A stretch of DNA of 62,913 bases from Vibrio splendidus. Lineage in GTDB: Bacteria; Pseudomonadota; Gammaproteobacteria; Enterobacterales; Vibrionaceae. Under the pieces are notes generated by a model. That model did not search any database, was not told the origin of the DNA, and saw only the letters and a list, made by a program, of their open reading frames with translations. The DNA lies in NCBI RefSeq assembly GCF_002873455.1, contig NZ_MCUN01000001.1, forward strand, positions 338,675 to 401,587, read 5' to 3'. Shown in pieces: positions 1 through 8,737 of the stretch. The position numbers were made by a program, and so were the translations under genes. The first letter of the stretch is position 1, and every line of letters starts with the position of its first letter.

Positions 1-19
1 AACCCGATGTATCGCTCCA
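1..19 (+). tRNA. tRNA-Gly, 3' end only (partial)
   Basis: The first 19 bases are identical to the last 19 bases of the complete tRNA-Gly at 223-298, including the T-arm 3' strand, acceptor strand and CCA. The gene therefore begins outside the window. It indicates a Gly-Leu-Gly array with repeated Gly genes. Confidence 0.85.
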
Positions 20-99
20 AAATTTGTAATGTTGATTGGCTTCGACATTAAGATGGTGTTTTACTTTTCAGTAATCGGCATCGCAATAAAGAATTGCGT

Positions 100-186
100 G
101 CCCTGGTGGTGGAATTGGTAGACACAAGGGATTTAAAATCCCTCGGCGTTCGCGCTGTGCCGGTTCAAGTCCGGCCCGGGGCACCA
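100..186 (+). tRNA. tRNA-Leu (anticodon UAA)
   Basis: This 87-base gene folds as a class II tRNA with a long variable arm. The acceptor strands GCCCTGG and CCGGGGC pair over seven positions with one G-U, and an encoded CCA ends the gene. The anticodon stem GGGAT/ATCCC presents TAA, so it reads UUA/UUG leucine codons. It sits between two tRNA-Gly genes and is presumably co-transcribed and processed with them. Confidence 0.95.
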
Positions 187-222
187 TCTATTAAAGTCTA
201 CATCTTAACGGATGTAGCAAAT

Positions 223-298
223 GCGATACTAGCTCAGTTGGTAGAGCGCAACCTTGCCAAGGTTGAGGTCATCGGTTCGAACCCGATGTATCGCTCCA
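223..298 (+). tRNA. tRNA-Gly (anticodon GCC)
   Basis: A 76-base cloverleaf with anticodon GCC in the loop between AACCT and AGGTT, a canonical GGTTCGA T-loop and encoded CCA. It is 36 bases downstream of tRNA-Leu, followed by an intrinsic terminator, so it is the last gene of the tRNA operon. Confidence 0.95.
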
Positions 299-302
299 AA
301 TT

Positions 303-334
303 AAAAAGCCCGAACAGAAATGTTCGGGCTTTTT
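303..334 (+). terminator. Rho-independent terminator of the tRNA operon
   Basis: Stem GCCCGAACA / TGTTCGGGC (9 bp) with a GAAA tetraloop, flanked by A5 and T5. It follows tRNA-Gly by five bases. Confidence 0.9.
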
Positions 335-458
335 GGTTTCTGGATTTTAGCTTTTACGTGTAAGTACTTTGCTTGTTCGAACCCGCACTCAAATTTGATT
401 CCTATCTCAAAACCTTCGCTATCAAATTCGTTTATATCACTTAGCTTTTAGAAGCGAG

Positions 459-584
459 ATTCCCTATGAACTCGTTCCTCGTACTAGGGAATGACGAAAG
501 GGTGCTGAGATCTCAAAGCCCACTAGCAACGTTTGTATACCCGCGTCGTCATCCTCGGGCGTGAGGAACGAGCGGACCGGGGAT
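459..584. repeat. Pair of REP-like palindromic elements in opposite orientation
   Basis: Element 1 (459-492) has arms ATTCCCTA and TAGGGAAT. Element 2 (551-584) has imperfect arms ATCCTCG and CGGGGAT. The first carries CTCGTTCCTC (471-480) and the second its exact reverse complement (563-572), so they are inverted copies of one repeat family. Such short GC-rich palindromes are common between Vibrio genes; membership of a named family was not tested. No gene is visible in 335-696. Confidence 0.6.
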
Positions 585-696
585 CTTTTTTAAAGATTCA
601 GTCGGTGATAATTGCAGCAATTCCTCAATCATTGTTCCTATTTCTTAATCCATTATTAAAAACTATTGATAGTTGATTTCACTTCATGTTATTTTT

Positions 697-870
697 CGGG
701 CAATCTCGGAATGGCGGATGCTCAAAAAGAGCCGTGATTGCTTCTGGGGGATACGCGTAGTGACCATTCTTGCTGATTGGGACATTACGTAGGGTAGGTA
801 TCGGCTAATCCTTTAGCTGATAGACGGGATACTTATGGCGCAATTCGCCATGCTAATGGGAAACCCAACA
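697..870 (+). ncRNA. Candidate structured RNA with five consecutive hairpins
   Basis: There is no open frame here, but successive inverted repeats are strong. GCAATC-t-CGG (700-709) pairs with CCG-t-GATTGC (732-741). CGTAGTG (756-762) pairs with CATTACG (783-789), with CCA/TGG inside. GTATC (798-802) pairs with GATAC (828-832) around GGCTAA/TTAGCT. ATGGCG (835-840) pairs with CGCCAT (846-851), and TGGG with CCCA (857-867). Several GGA/GGGA trinucleotides lie in or near loops. I do not recognise it as a known riboswitch, 6S, CsrB or Qrr RNA. Strand is assumed from the downstream operon. It could be an independent small RNA or the remains of a mobile RNA. Confidence 0.4.
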
Positions 871-1048
871 TTGAATACACTAATAACAACATTGCTAATC
901 AGCTCTGCATTTCCAAAAGGTCCAGTTCTTCATAGCTGTCCGATACTGCAAAAATGTCCAATTCTTCAAAACAGTAGCATTACTGAACCTTGAGCTCGCG
1001 CTAACTAATTTTTGCTGTCCTAAGACGGCCTAATTTCGTATTCGTCAT

Positions 1049-1076
1049 TTGACTTATGCGAGCGTACAGCTATATC
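1049..1076 (+). promoter_or_regulatory. Likely sigma-70 promoter of the norspermidine operon
   Basis: TTGACT (-35) and TATATC (-10) are separated by 16 bases, placing transcription start near 1083, about 105 bases before the chosen Dat-Ddc start. The hairpin cluster at 697-870 would lie upstream of this start. Bases 871-1048 hold no gene that I can support, only two similar stretches, GTCCAGTTCTTCA and GTCCAATTCTTCA. Confidence 0.45.
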
Positions 1077-1188
1077 TCATTTCTAGACAATACGCGTGTT
1101 TCACTATGAATTCTCTCTAAATCAATAGAGGGACGGTGTGCAATTGCGTCTGATGGAGGTGAGTATGAACACATTCAAGGGGATTTTT

Positions 1189-4116
1189 ATGACTACCGCC
1201 TTTGAAGTCGATATTAATAATATCGCAAATTCATTTTCAACTTTGGTTCCTATCGTTGAGGGAACTTACGACCTAACACCTGACGCTATTTTGCTTGAAC
1301 AAGAGCAGCATGAATCGGATGTTCGTTCATACCCAAGACGCCTACCTATTGCTATTAAACGAGCATGTGGTGTTTTAGTTGAAGATACTCGTGGCCAACT
1401 CTTTCTCGATTGCTTAGCCGGTGCCGGTACACTTTCTTTGGGTTACAACCACCCTGAAATCAACCAAGCACTTAAAGACCAACTCGATTCAGGTTTGCCA
1501 TACCAGACTCTTGATATAACGACTCAAGCAAAAGAGACGTTTATCAAGCGAGTTAAAGCGTTTCTCCCTCAAAACTTTTCAACTAACTCGGTTCTTCAAT
1601 TCTGTGGCCCGTCTGGCGCTGATGCTGTGGAAGCGGCTATCAAGCTCGCCAAGCAAACAACAGGTCGTAACACCATGTTTGCTTTCCGTGGTGCTTACCA
1701 TGGCATGACGAACGGCACCATGGGCATGATGGGTAACCTTGGCACTAAAGAGCGTCGTAGCGGCTTGATGTCTGACGTACATTTCATGCCTTTCCCATAC
1801 AACCTTCGCTGCCCGTTTGGCATTGGTGGTGAAGCAGGTGCCAACGCGAGTATTCGTTACATCGAACGTATGTTGAATGACGACGAATCTGGCATCATGA
1901 AACCTGCCGCGATGATCGTTGAGCCTGTACAAGGTGAGGGCGGTGTGATTCCAGCTCCGGCATCTTGGCTACAAGGTTTACGTCGCATCTGTGATGAGCA
2001 TGGCATCCTACTGATTTTTGATGAAATACAGTGTGGTGTGGGTAAAACCGGCCATCGCTTTGCGTTTGAAGAATCAGGCGTTAACCCTGATATTTTATGC
2101 TTGTCGAAGGCGATTGGTGGCGGGCTGCCTATGTCGCTGCTTGTATTCGATAAGAGCATTGATACTTGGAAAGCGGGTGAACACACCGGCACATTCCGTG
2201 GAAACCAATTAGCTATGGTATCTGGCGCTAAGGCGTTGGAAATCATCGAACGTGATGGTTTGGTTGAGCACGCGAACATCGCAGGCCAATATTTACGTCA
2301 TGGGCTTGAGATGATTCAATCGCGTGTGAACTGTATTGCTGAAGTCCGAGGTAAAGGCTTAATGCTTGGCACTGAGATCAAGCAACCAAATGGTGAGCTA
2401 AACAAGTTTGGCGAACCACAGTCAGACGGCGATCTAACCCTAGCGATTCAACGAGCTGCATTAGAGCGCGGCTTGATGGTTGAAAAGGGTGGTCGTGATG
2501 GTTCGGTAATTCGTTTTCTTCCGCCAATGATTATCTCTTTTGAGCAGATCGACTTTGCACTGCGCGTCATGGAAGAAGCGATCATCGCAGCGGGTGGTGG
2601 TTTACAACAAGACCAAACACATAGCGAACAAACTAACCAAGAATGGAATAAGCATTTCATCCAGACAGGTTTAGGCGGTAGCGACGAATTTGCTAGCGTG
2701 ATGAACCAAACCACTCAAGCGATGAAAGCGGTTTTTGAACAGGTTGAAACCCCTTATTCGGGTTTAGATCCAAAAGTGCTAGAAGCTGCTATCAATGCTG
2801 TTGATCTCGATAACAATCAACACGCTTTGGTTGATGTTGTAGATAGTACTGCAGATCTTGTCGCTGCGAACTCCATCTTCGTGCAACACCCAGACTGCAT
2901 TGCGCACCTTCACACTCCTCCTCTTATGGCTTCGGTAGCTGCGGAATCGATTATCGCGGCGTTGAATCAATCAATGGATTCATGGGACCAAGCATCTGCA
3001 GCGACTTATGTTGAACAGCGAGTGGTTGATTGGATGTGTGAGAAATACCAACTTGGTGAACAAGCTGACGGTGTTTTCACAAGCGGGGGTACGCAAAGTA
3101 ACCTAATGGGCTTATTGCTTGCGAGAGACTGGGTTGCCGATAAGTACAATGGCCACTCAATCCAAAAGTTAGGTTTGCCAGAGTACGCGAGCAAACTGCG
3201 TATCTTATGTTCAAAGAAATCTCACTTCACGGTTCAAAAATCCGCATCTCTAATGGGATTAGGCGAAGCGGCAGTGTGCTGTGTCGATACCAATGCAAAC
3301 GGCACCATCAAAGCTGATTTGTTAGATGCAGAAGTGAAAGCACTGAAAGCACAAGGTTTGATTCCTTTTGCTGTGGTTGGTACGGCGGGCACAACCGATC
3401 ATGGTGCTATCGATGACCTTGATGCGATTGCAGACATCGCAAGCCAGCAAGATCTTTGGTTCCATGTCGACAGTGCATACGGTGGCGCGCTTATTTTAAG
3501 TAGCCATAAAGCTCGCCTACAAGGCATCGAAAAAGCAGACTCAGTGAGCGTCGATTTCCACAAGCTTTTCTACCAAACAATCAGCTGTGGTGCGGTGTTG
3601 CTCAAAGACAAAGCGAACTTTAAGTACTTACTGCATCACGCAGATTACTTGAACCGCGAGCACGATGAACTACCGAATCTGGTCGATAAATCCATTGCTA
3701 CCACCAAGCGCTTCGATGCACTGAAAGTCTTCATGACGATGCAAAGCGTTGGGCCAAAGCAATTGGGCTATATGTACGACCATCTCTTAGAGCAGACGCT
3801 TGAAGTTGCCGATCTGATTCAGAAGCATGACGATTTCGAGTTGCTTGCTGAGCCGTCACTGTCGACTGTGCTGTTCCGTTCGGTGCCTAGCAATGGGCAA
3901 TCAGCAAACAGCGTTCTTGATTTAGACAAACTGAATCAGACGTTAAGACTGGAGGCGCTGACTCGTGGCGTTGCCGTTCTTGGCGAAACGGTCGTTGATG
4001 GTAAAAGCGCGCTGAAATTTACTATCTTGAACCCGTGCTTAAAGATATCAGATTTCAAATCTCTAATTAACAAAATTCAAACTCTAGCGACTGAGCTAGC
4101 AGAACAACAAGGGTAA
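1189..4116 (+). CDS. Fused diaminobutyrate aminotransferase / L-2,4-diaminobutyrate decarboxylase
   Basis: Bifunctional PLP enzyme that makes L-2,4-diaminobutyrate from aspartate semialdehyde and decarboxylates it to 1,3-diaminopropane, the first steps of norspermidine synthesis. Residues ~1-460 are a class III aminotransferase with the PLP lysine at about residue 307 in LSKAIGGG. Residues ~500-975 are a group II decarboxylase with FHVDSAYGGA and the PLP lysine near 792 in VDFHKLF. Elsewhere the two activities are often separate Dat and Ddc proteins; the fusion is the Vibrio arrangement. Two in-frame ATGs both have good ribosome sites: 1165 (GGAGG five bases upstream) and 1189 (AGGGGA five bases upstream). 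I use 1189 because the sequence from MTTAFEVD onward looks like the conserved start. The next gene follows by 8 bases. Confidence 0.93.
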   Translation: MTTAFEVDINNIANSFSTLVPIVEGTYDLTPDAILLEQEQHESDVRSYPRRLPIAIKRACGVLVEDTRGQLFLDCLAGAGTLSLGYNHPEINQALKDQLDSGLPYQTLDITTQAKETFIKRVKAFLPQNFSTNSVLQFCGPSGADAVEAAIKLAKQTTGRNTMFAFRGAYHGMTNGTMGMMGNLGTKERRSGLMSDVHFMPFPYNLRCPFGIGGEAGANASIRYIERMLNDDESGIMKPAAMIVEPVQGEGGVIPAPASWLQGLRRICDEHGILLIFDEIQCGVGKTGHRFAFEESGVNPDILCLSKAIGGGLPMSLLVFDKSIDTWKAGEHTGTFRGNQLAMVSGAKALEIIERDGLVEHANIAGQYLRHGLEMIQSRVNCIAEVRGKGLMLGTEIKQPNGELNKFGEPQSDGDLTLAIQRAALERGLMVEKGGRDGSVIRFLPPMIISFEQIDFALRVMEEAIIAAGGGLQQDQTHSEQTNQEWNKHFIQTGLGGSDEFASVMNQTTQAMKAVFEQVETPYSGLDPKVLEAAINAVDLDNNQHALVDVVDSTADLVAANSIFVQHPDCIAHLHTPPLMASVAAESIIAALNQSMDSWDQASAATYVEQRVVDWMCEKYQLGEQADGVFTSGGTQSNLMGLLLARDWVADKYNGHSIQKLGLPEYASKLRILCSKKSHFTVQKSASLMGLGEAAVCCVDTNANGTIKADLLDAEVKALKAQGLIPFAVVGTAGTTDHGAIDDLDAIADIASQQDLWFHVDSAYGGALILSSHKARLQGIEKADSVSVDFHKLFYQTISCGAVLLKDKANFKYLLHHADYLNREHDELPNLVDKSIATTKRFDALKVFMTMQSVGPKQLGYMYDHLLEQTLEVADLIQKHDDFELLAEPSLSTVLFRSVPSNGQSANSVLDLDKLNQTLRLEALTRGVAVLGETVVDGKSALKFTILNPCLKISDFKSLINKIQTLATELAEQQG

Positions 4117-4124
4117 TTAATACT

Positions 4125-5375
4125 ATGGCTATTCTACAAATTGGTGCAGGCGGCGTTGGTTGGGTTGTTGCACATAAAGCAGCACAAAATAACGAAGTAC
4201 TGGGTGATATTACAATCGCTTCTCGCACAATCGCGAAATGTGAAAAAATCATCGAATCGATCAAAGGTAAAAACAACCTGAAAGATTCAACTAAGAAACT
4301 AGAAGCACGTTCAGTAGACGCTGACGATGTTGATGCGCTTGTTGCTTTGATTAAAGAAGTTAAGCCTGATCTTGTGATCAACGCTGGCCCTCCTTGGGTA
4401 AACATGGCAATCATGGAAGCGTGTTACCAATCTAAAGTCTCTTACCTAGATACATCGGTAGCGGTTGACCTATGTTCTGAAGGCCAACAAGTACCACAAG
4501 CTTACGATTGGCAGTGGGGTTACCGTGAGAAGTTCGCTGAAGCAGGCATCACTGGTATTCTTGGTGCTGGTTTTGATCCAGGTGTGGTATCAATCTTTGC
4601 TGCGTACGCGGTTAAGCACTTGTTCGATGAGATTGATTCAATTGACGTGATGGACGTGAATGCTGGCGACCACGGCAAGAAGTTTGCGACGAACTTTGAC
4701 CCAGAAACCAACATGCTTGAGATCCAAGGCGACTCTTTCTACTGGGAAAATGAAGAGTGGAAACAAGTACCTTGTCACTCTCGTATGCTTGAGTTTGAAT
4801 TCCCGAACTGTGGCTCTCACAAAGTGTACTCAATGGCGCACGATGAAGTTCGTTCAATGAAAGAGTTCATCCCAGCTAAGCGTATCGAATTCTGGATGGG
4901 CTTTGGTGATGCATACCTGAACTACTTCAACTGCATGCGTGATATCGGCCTTCTTAGCCCTGATCCGCTAACATTGCACGATGGCACTGTGGTTCAGCCT
5001 CTACATGTTCTTAAAGCATTACTGCCAGATCCAACGTCTCTAGCTCCGGGTTACACGGGTTTAACGTGTATCGGTACTTGGGTTCAAGGTAAGAAAGACG
5101 GTAAAGAGCGTAGCGTGTTCATTTACAACAACGCAGACCACGAAGTGGCTTACGAAGACGTAGAACACCAAGCAATCTCTTACACTACGGGTGTTCCTGC
5201 GATTACTGCTGCACTTCAGTTCTTCCGTGGCGAATGGGCTGATAAAGGCGTGTTCAACATGGAACAGCTAAACCCAGACCCGTTCCTAGCAACCATGCCG
5301 GAAATCGGTCTAGATTGGCACGTTCAAGAGCTAGAGCCGACGCAAGGTCTGCCTCTGATCCATACTTTGAAGTAA
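4125..5375 (+). CDS. Carboxynorspermidine dehydrogenase (saccharopine dehydrogenase family)
   Basis: NADPH-dependent condensation of 1,3-diaminopropane with aspartate semialdehyde to carboxynorspermidine. The 416-residue product starts with a Rossmann motif GAGGVG at residues 6-11 and shows the saccharopine dehydrogenase pattern NAGPPW near residue 86 and GAGFDPGV near 146. It lies 8 bases after the Dat-Ddc stop and 211 bases before nspC, in the order expected for the Vibrio norspermidine pathway. A ribosome site AAGGG overlaps the end of the upstream gene, suggesting translational coupling. Confidence 0.93.
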   Translation: MAILQIGAGGVGWVVAHKAAQNNEVLGDITIASRTIAKCEKIIESIKGKNNLKDSTKKLEARSVDADDVDALVALIKEVKPDLVINAGPPWVNMAIMEACYQSKVSYLDTSVAVDLCSEGQQVPQAYDWQWGYREKFAEAGITGILGAGFDPGVVSIFAAYAVKHLFDEIDSIDVMDVNAGDHGKKFATNFDPETNMLEIQGDSFYWENEEWKQVPCHSRMLEFEFPNCGSHKVYSMAHDEVRSMKEFIPAKRIEFWMGFGDAYLNYFNCMRDIGLLSPDPLTLHDGTVVQPLHVLKALLPDPTSLAPGYTGLTCIGTWVQGKKDGKERSVFIYNNADHEVAYEDVEHQAISYTTGVPAITAALQFFRGEWADKGVFNMEQLNPDPFLATMPEIGLDWHVQELEPTQGLPLIHTLK

Positions 5376-5381
5376 TTTCTG

Positions 5382-5465
5382 GCTCTTTGCCCTCGTCGCG
5401 TTGTCCATCGTGCTCATTTACGTTCGTAAACTCCGCGCGATGTCCTAGCGACAAGGTCAAAGCTC
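5382..5465. repeat. 84-bp imperfect intergenic palindrome
   Basis: Two 42-base arms are centred on TTTACG-TT-CGTAAA at 5417-5430. The ends GCTCTTTG and CAAAGCTC also pair, and pairing through the middle is interrupted. The transcript would form a long cruciform-like hairpin between the dehydrogenase gene and nspC. Its size and position fit a dispersed Vibrio intergenic repeat, or an mRNA stabiliser/attenuator inside the operon. Confidence 0.6.
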
Positions 5466-5586
5466 TGCGAATTCCATTCAAAGTCATATGATTGACGAGA
5501 ACGTATAATTACAAGCCGATGCCGTTGCGTCGGCTTTGTTCGATTATCATGTGCCTTCGTGAACTCGAGGGCCGTAAGGTATTAAC

Positions 5587-6720
5587 ATGCAAAACAACGA
5601 ACTAAAAACGCCTTATTTCATGATCAACGAAGAAAAGTTGATTACGAATTTAGAGATAGCTAAACAGCTGAGAGAGATTTCAGGTGTGAAGCTGGTATTG
5701 GCACTCAAGTGTTTCTCGACATGGGGTGTGTTTGACATCATCAAACCTTACCTCGATGGCACGACAAGCTCTGGTCCATACGAAGTGAAGCTTGGTCATG
5801 AAACTTTCGGTGGTGAAACGCACGCTTACAGTGTCGGTTACAGCGAAGATGACGTGAGAGAAGTTGCTGACATCTGCGATAAGATGATCTTCAACTCGCA
5901 AAGCCAATTCGAAGCTTACCGTCATATTGTTGAAGGCAAAGCGTCGCTGGGTTTACGTCTAAATCCGGGCGTAAGCTACGCAGGACAAGACTTGGCAAAC
6001 CCTGCGCGTCAATTCTCGCGTTTGGGCGTACAAGCTGACCATATCAAGTCTGAAATCTTTGATGAGATTAATGGCGTGATGTTCCACATGAACTGTGAGA
6101 ACAAAGACGTCGATGCCTTTATTGGTTTGCTTGATTCAATCTCAGAACAATTTGGTGAGCATTTAGATAAATTGGACTGGGTGAGCATGGGCGGTGGTGT
6201 GTTCTTCACATGGCCGGGCTATGACATTGAAAAGCTTGGTCTTGCGCTAAAAGCCTTCTCTGAAAAGCACGGCGTGCAGATGTACCTTGAGCCGGGTGAA
6301 GCGATCATCACTAAAACAACTGACTTGGTTGTGACAGTGGTTGATATCGTAGAGAATGTGAAGAAAACGGCGATTGTGGATTCAGCTACCGAGGCACACC
6401 GCCTTGATACGCTTATCTATAATGAACCAGCATCGGTATTAGAAGCCTCAGAAACAGGCAGTCACGACTATGTGATTGGTTCATGTTCATGCTTGGCTGG
6501 CGACCAGTTCTGCGAAGCGAGCTTTGATGAGCCGCTGAAAATTGGTCAAAAGCTGCATCTGTTGGACAGTGCTGGTTACACCATGGTGAAACTGAACTGG
6601 TTTAACGGTCTTAAAATGCCTTCAATCTACTGCGAGCGAAGCAATGGCGACGTTCAAAAGTTGAATGAGTTTGGCTATGAAGACTTCAAACGTTCTCTGT
6701 CACAGTGGTCAGTTAAGTAG
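5587..6720 (+). CDS. nspC: Carboxynorspermidine decarboxylase
   Basis: PLP-dependent decarboxylase of the fold III (alanine racemase-like) group that releases norspermidine. At 377 residues it has the usual length for NspC. The PLP lysine is K41 in ALKCFSTW. The catalytic cysteine region is [11 protein letters not shown] (about residues 298-308), and the glycine-rich phosphate loop is MGGGVFFTW near 201. The start ATG is preceded by TAAGGT. In vibrios norspermidine feeds vibriobactin-type siderophores and biofilm signalling; whether either applies here cannot be seen from this window. A strong terminator follows. Confidence 0.95.
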   Translation: MQNNELKTPYFMINEEKLITNLEIAKQLREISGVKLVLALKCFSTWGVFDIIKPYLDGTTSSGPYEVKLGHETFGGETHAYSVGYSEDDVREVADICDKMIFNSQSQFEAYRHIVEGKASLGLRLNPGVSYAGQDLANPARQFSRLGVQADHIKSEIFDEINGVMFHMNCENKDVDAFIGLLDSISEQFGEHLDKLDWVSMGGGVFFTWPGYDIEKLGLALKAFSEKHGVQMYLEPGEAIITKTTDLVVTVVDIVENVKKTAIVDSATEAHRLDTLIYNEPASVLEASETGSHDYVIGSCSCLAGDQFCEASFDEPLKIGQKLHLLDSAGYTMVKLNWFNGLKMPSIYCERSNGDVQKLNEFGYEDFKRSLSQWSVK

Positions 6721-6743
6721 CTGAGCCATAAGTTCAGAACAAT

Positions 6744-6773
6744 AAAAAGAGCAGCCGATGAGCTGCTCTTTTT
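6744..6773 (+). terminator. Rho-independent terminator after nspC
   Basis: AAAAAGAGCAGC / GCTGCTCTTTTT, a 12-bp stem with a six-base loop, starting 24 bases after the nspC stop. The symmetrical A and T runs could let it act in both directions, also serving the convergent ACT-domain gene. Confidence 0.9.
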
Positions 6774-6850
6774 GATTTTGGATATAACTGTTAGTGACAA
6801 CAAACCGTCAGCGACAACAAACGTTAATTACAACAGCTGGGCACTAGTAC

Positions 6851-7363
6851 TTAACTTTCAATCATCACTCGAGTGTCTTCGCTGAGGGTTTCTAGTTCAT
6901 TGACCACGTCATCTATTAGAACTTCAATTGGCAGTTTAACAGCGATCTTGGACGTAAATAGGCTTGAGCTAACGCCACCACCACCGGCGATGAAGACTCG
7001 GTGACAATCCATATCGAGAATGCTAATACCTTGTCTATCTAGGACATGTGTCACTTCGTTGACGATGCCTGCTCGGTCGTTAGAATCGAGTCGTAAGTGA
7101 TGTATTGTATCTTGAACATTATGTATATGGTCTGAATCGACAAACTGTACAATGAGGTCAGGGTTGGCGCTAAAGGCGTCTTTCACTACCGATTCGTTGA
7201 TGGCTGGAAGTTGAACTTTTAGTACGCCTGCGACTTGGTCTTCAATAAAGTTAACTTTACTGATGAGCCATTTTCCGTCGTTTTCGTGAGTAACCGCAGC
7301 AAGTTGCTTGATTGTTGCTGGTGATGCTTTTCCGATAAAGTTTACGATAAATGTACTGTTCAT
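6851..7363 (-). CDS. Tandem ACT-domain protein, GcvR-like
   Basis: A 170-residue cytoplasmic protein made of two ACT-like halves: about residues 1-78 (beginning STFIVNFIGKASPATIKQLA) and 84-165 (HHLRLDSNDRAGIVNEVTHVLDRQGI). The second half has the classic ACT start in which the loop after strand 1 binds amino acids. This arrangement resembles the glycine cleavage repressor GcvR, which has no DNA-binding domain and acts through a partner. The exact ligand and partner are unknown. The ATG at 7363 is preferred over an upstream TTG because GGGGG lies just upstream. It is monocistronic and convergent with nspC. Confidence 0.75.
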   Translation of the reverse strand: MNSTFIVNFIGKASPATIKQLAAVTHENDGKWLISKVNFIEDQVAGVLKVQLPAINESVVKDAFSANPDLIVQFVDSDHIHNVQDTIHHLRLDSNDRAGIVNEVTHVLDRQGISILDMDCHRVFIAGGGGVSSSLFTSKIAVKLPIEVLIDDVVNELETLSEDTRVMIES

Positions 7364-7529
7364 ATCAGCCCCCAAAGTCTCAATTAATCGTTGTTAATTA
7401 AATGTTTGATATCACGCGATAAAGTTCTTTAATTTCAGTGTAGAAGTTTACATCGAACAATGTTTGACCTGCGTCAATTTTTGAAACTAAGCTGTGATAC
7501 AAAAAAAGAGAATGAAGAGTAGGGCACAA

Positions 7530-7555
7530 AAAAAGCGGCTAGAGAGCCGCTTTTT
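7530..7555 (-). terminator. Rho-independent terminator after the DUF3943 gene
   Basis: AAAAAGCGGCT / AGCCGCTTTTT with an AGAG loop, 62 bases past the stop of the minus-strand gene at 7617. It works on either strand. Confidence 0.85.
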
Positions 7556-7616
7556 AGAAATGTTGTCGCTTTTATTAGGAACGCAGTAACTTATAACTCC
7601 GAGACTGAAAGTCGAA

Positions 7617-8540
7617 TTAGAACGTTACTTTAAAGTTCATACCAACAAATTGAGAATCGTATCGTGCGCCAGCATCGTAGGCAAATCTAGCGGCATCTTG
7701 GTTATCCCACCAAGGGTTAGTATTCAGATTAACTTCTGCGTCACCACCCCAAGCGTCACTTACCCAATAGTGGATATGGCCAACAGGGTTTAGGAAGAAT
7801 AGAGAAACATCACCCATAGTTTGAGAACCCATCACCTCACCGCCAGAAGAGACAATATCTTGTTCCGCTTCTAACATCATTTCACCAACAACTGCACCAA
7901 AGAAAGGTGTGATGAAGAGATCTTGCCATGAAGGTACTTCAGCAAACGCTTCTACGCCGTATTCCCAGAAGAAGGTCGACATTGTCCAAGAGTATAAGAA
8001 CGACTCAAACTCGTCATAACCAGCATGTCGAGCTGCGGTGTAGTAAACACCACCGAAATACGGGTGCATTACGTAGTTTAGGAAGTGTTCGTCACGGTCC
8101 CATACTGGGCCTTCAGAAACATTATCTTTCCACTTTTTACCTAGTGCGCTGATATCACGTTGGTCATCATCCCACTTAGTGATACTTTCAGGTAACAGAG
8201 TCATTAGACCCACGGTTGCGACACTTAAGCCAAGAATGGTGTAGGTTTGGCCCATCAAGTAATCCCAATCTTTGCCATCGCTGACAGTCAGGTAGATTGG
8301 TTGTTTGTCGATTGTTAGATCGTACTGATCGCTTGATTCGCTTAGTGCATAGTTCTTGCTAGGCTTGTAGGTGTACAAGCTTTCATTAACACAGTAATCT
8401 TGAGCACATTCATCCGAGTAAGAAAGGTTGATTGGCTGGTCGAAGTCGTATTGGCTTGCAACCGAGTTAACTGACATTAGCATTGAAAATGCAGCAGTAA
8501 CCTTCATTAGTAACGGTGATTTGGCCACAAGGGTCTCCAT
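7617..8540 (-). CDS. DUF3943-family envelope protein
   Basis: A 307-residue protein of unknown function. An N-terminal export signal covers about residues 1-29 (hydrophobic core after MKVTAAFSMLM, cleavage near VAS). The central region HPYFGGVYYTAARHAGYDE (about residues 158-176) followed by SFLYSWTMSTFFWEYGVEAF is the conserved DUF3943 core, which contains hydrophobic helices. The C-terminus ends in an aromatic residue after alternating hydrophobic residues (FVGMNFKVTF), as in outer-membrane proteins. No clear ribosome site precedes either ATG, so the start may be the internal ATG 36 bases in. It is flanked by its own terminator and appears monocistronic. Confidence 0.7.
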   Translation of the reverse strand: METLVAKSPLLMKVTAAFSMLMSVNSVASQYDFDQPINLSYSDECAQDYCVNESLYTYKPSKNYALSESSDQYDLTIDKQPIYLTVSDGKDWDYLMGQTYTILGLSVATVGLMTLLPESITKWDDDQRDISALGKKWKDNVSEGPVWDRDEHFLNYVMHPYFGGVYYTAARHAGYDEFESFLYSWTMSTFFWEYGVEAFAEVPSWQDLFITPFFGAVVGEMMLEAEQDIVSSGGEVMGSQTMGDVSLFFLNPVGHIHYWVSDAWGGDAEVNLNTNPWWDNQDAARFAYDAGARYDSQFVGMNFKVTF

Positions 8541-8737
8541 GAGAAGTTAAGAATTGATCCGAGTCACAATTATCTATTAAATGCCTGATTTAGGGAACTA
8601 ATAATTTATTGCTTTTCCTAAGAAAACCTTAGATTTAACATTATTAATATTTGTGAAAAGGTGAAATGTCTCAAACTCAACCATAGACCAGTTTGTAAAT
8701 AATGCAGTGTCTTTTTATGACCACAAAGGATAGAAAT

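Noticed and set aside
94..363. Open frame of 89 codons across the tRNA genes
   Set aside because: It lies directly over tRNA-Leu and tRNA-Gly, has no ribosome site and is an artefact of stable RNA sequence.
697..870. Known riboswitch or 6S/CsrB/Qrr identity for the hairpin cluster
   Set aside because: No conserved core motif of those families could be aligned by eye, so I keep it as an unidentified structured stretch.
1579..1932. Long minus-strand frames inside dat-ddc and other large genes
   Set aside because: They mirror codon bias of well-identified genes on the other strand, with no independent start signals.
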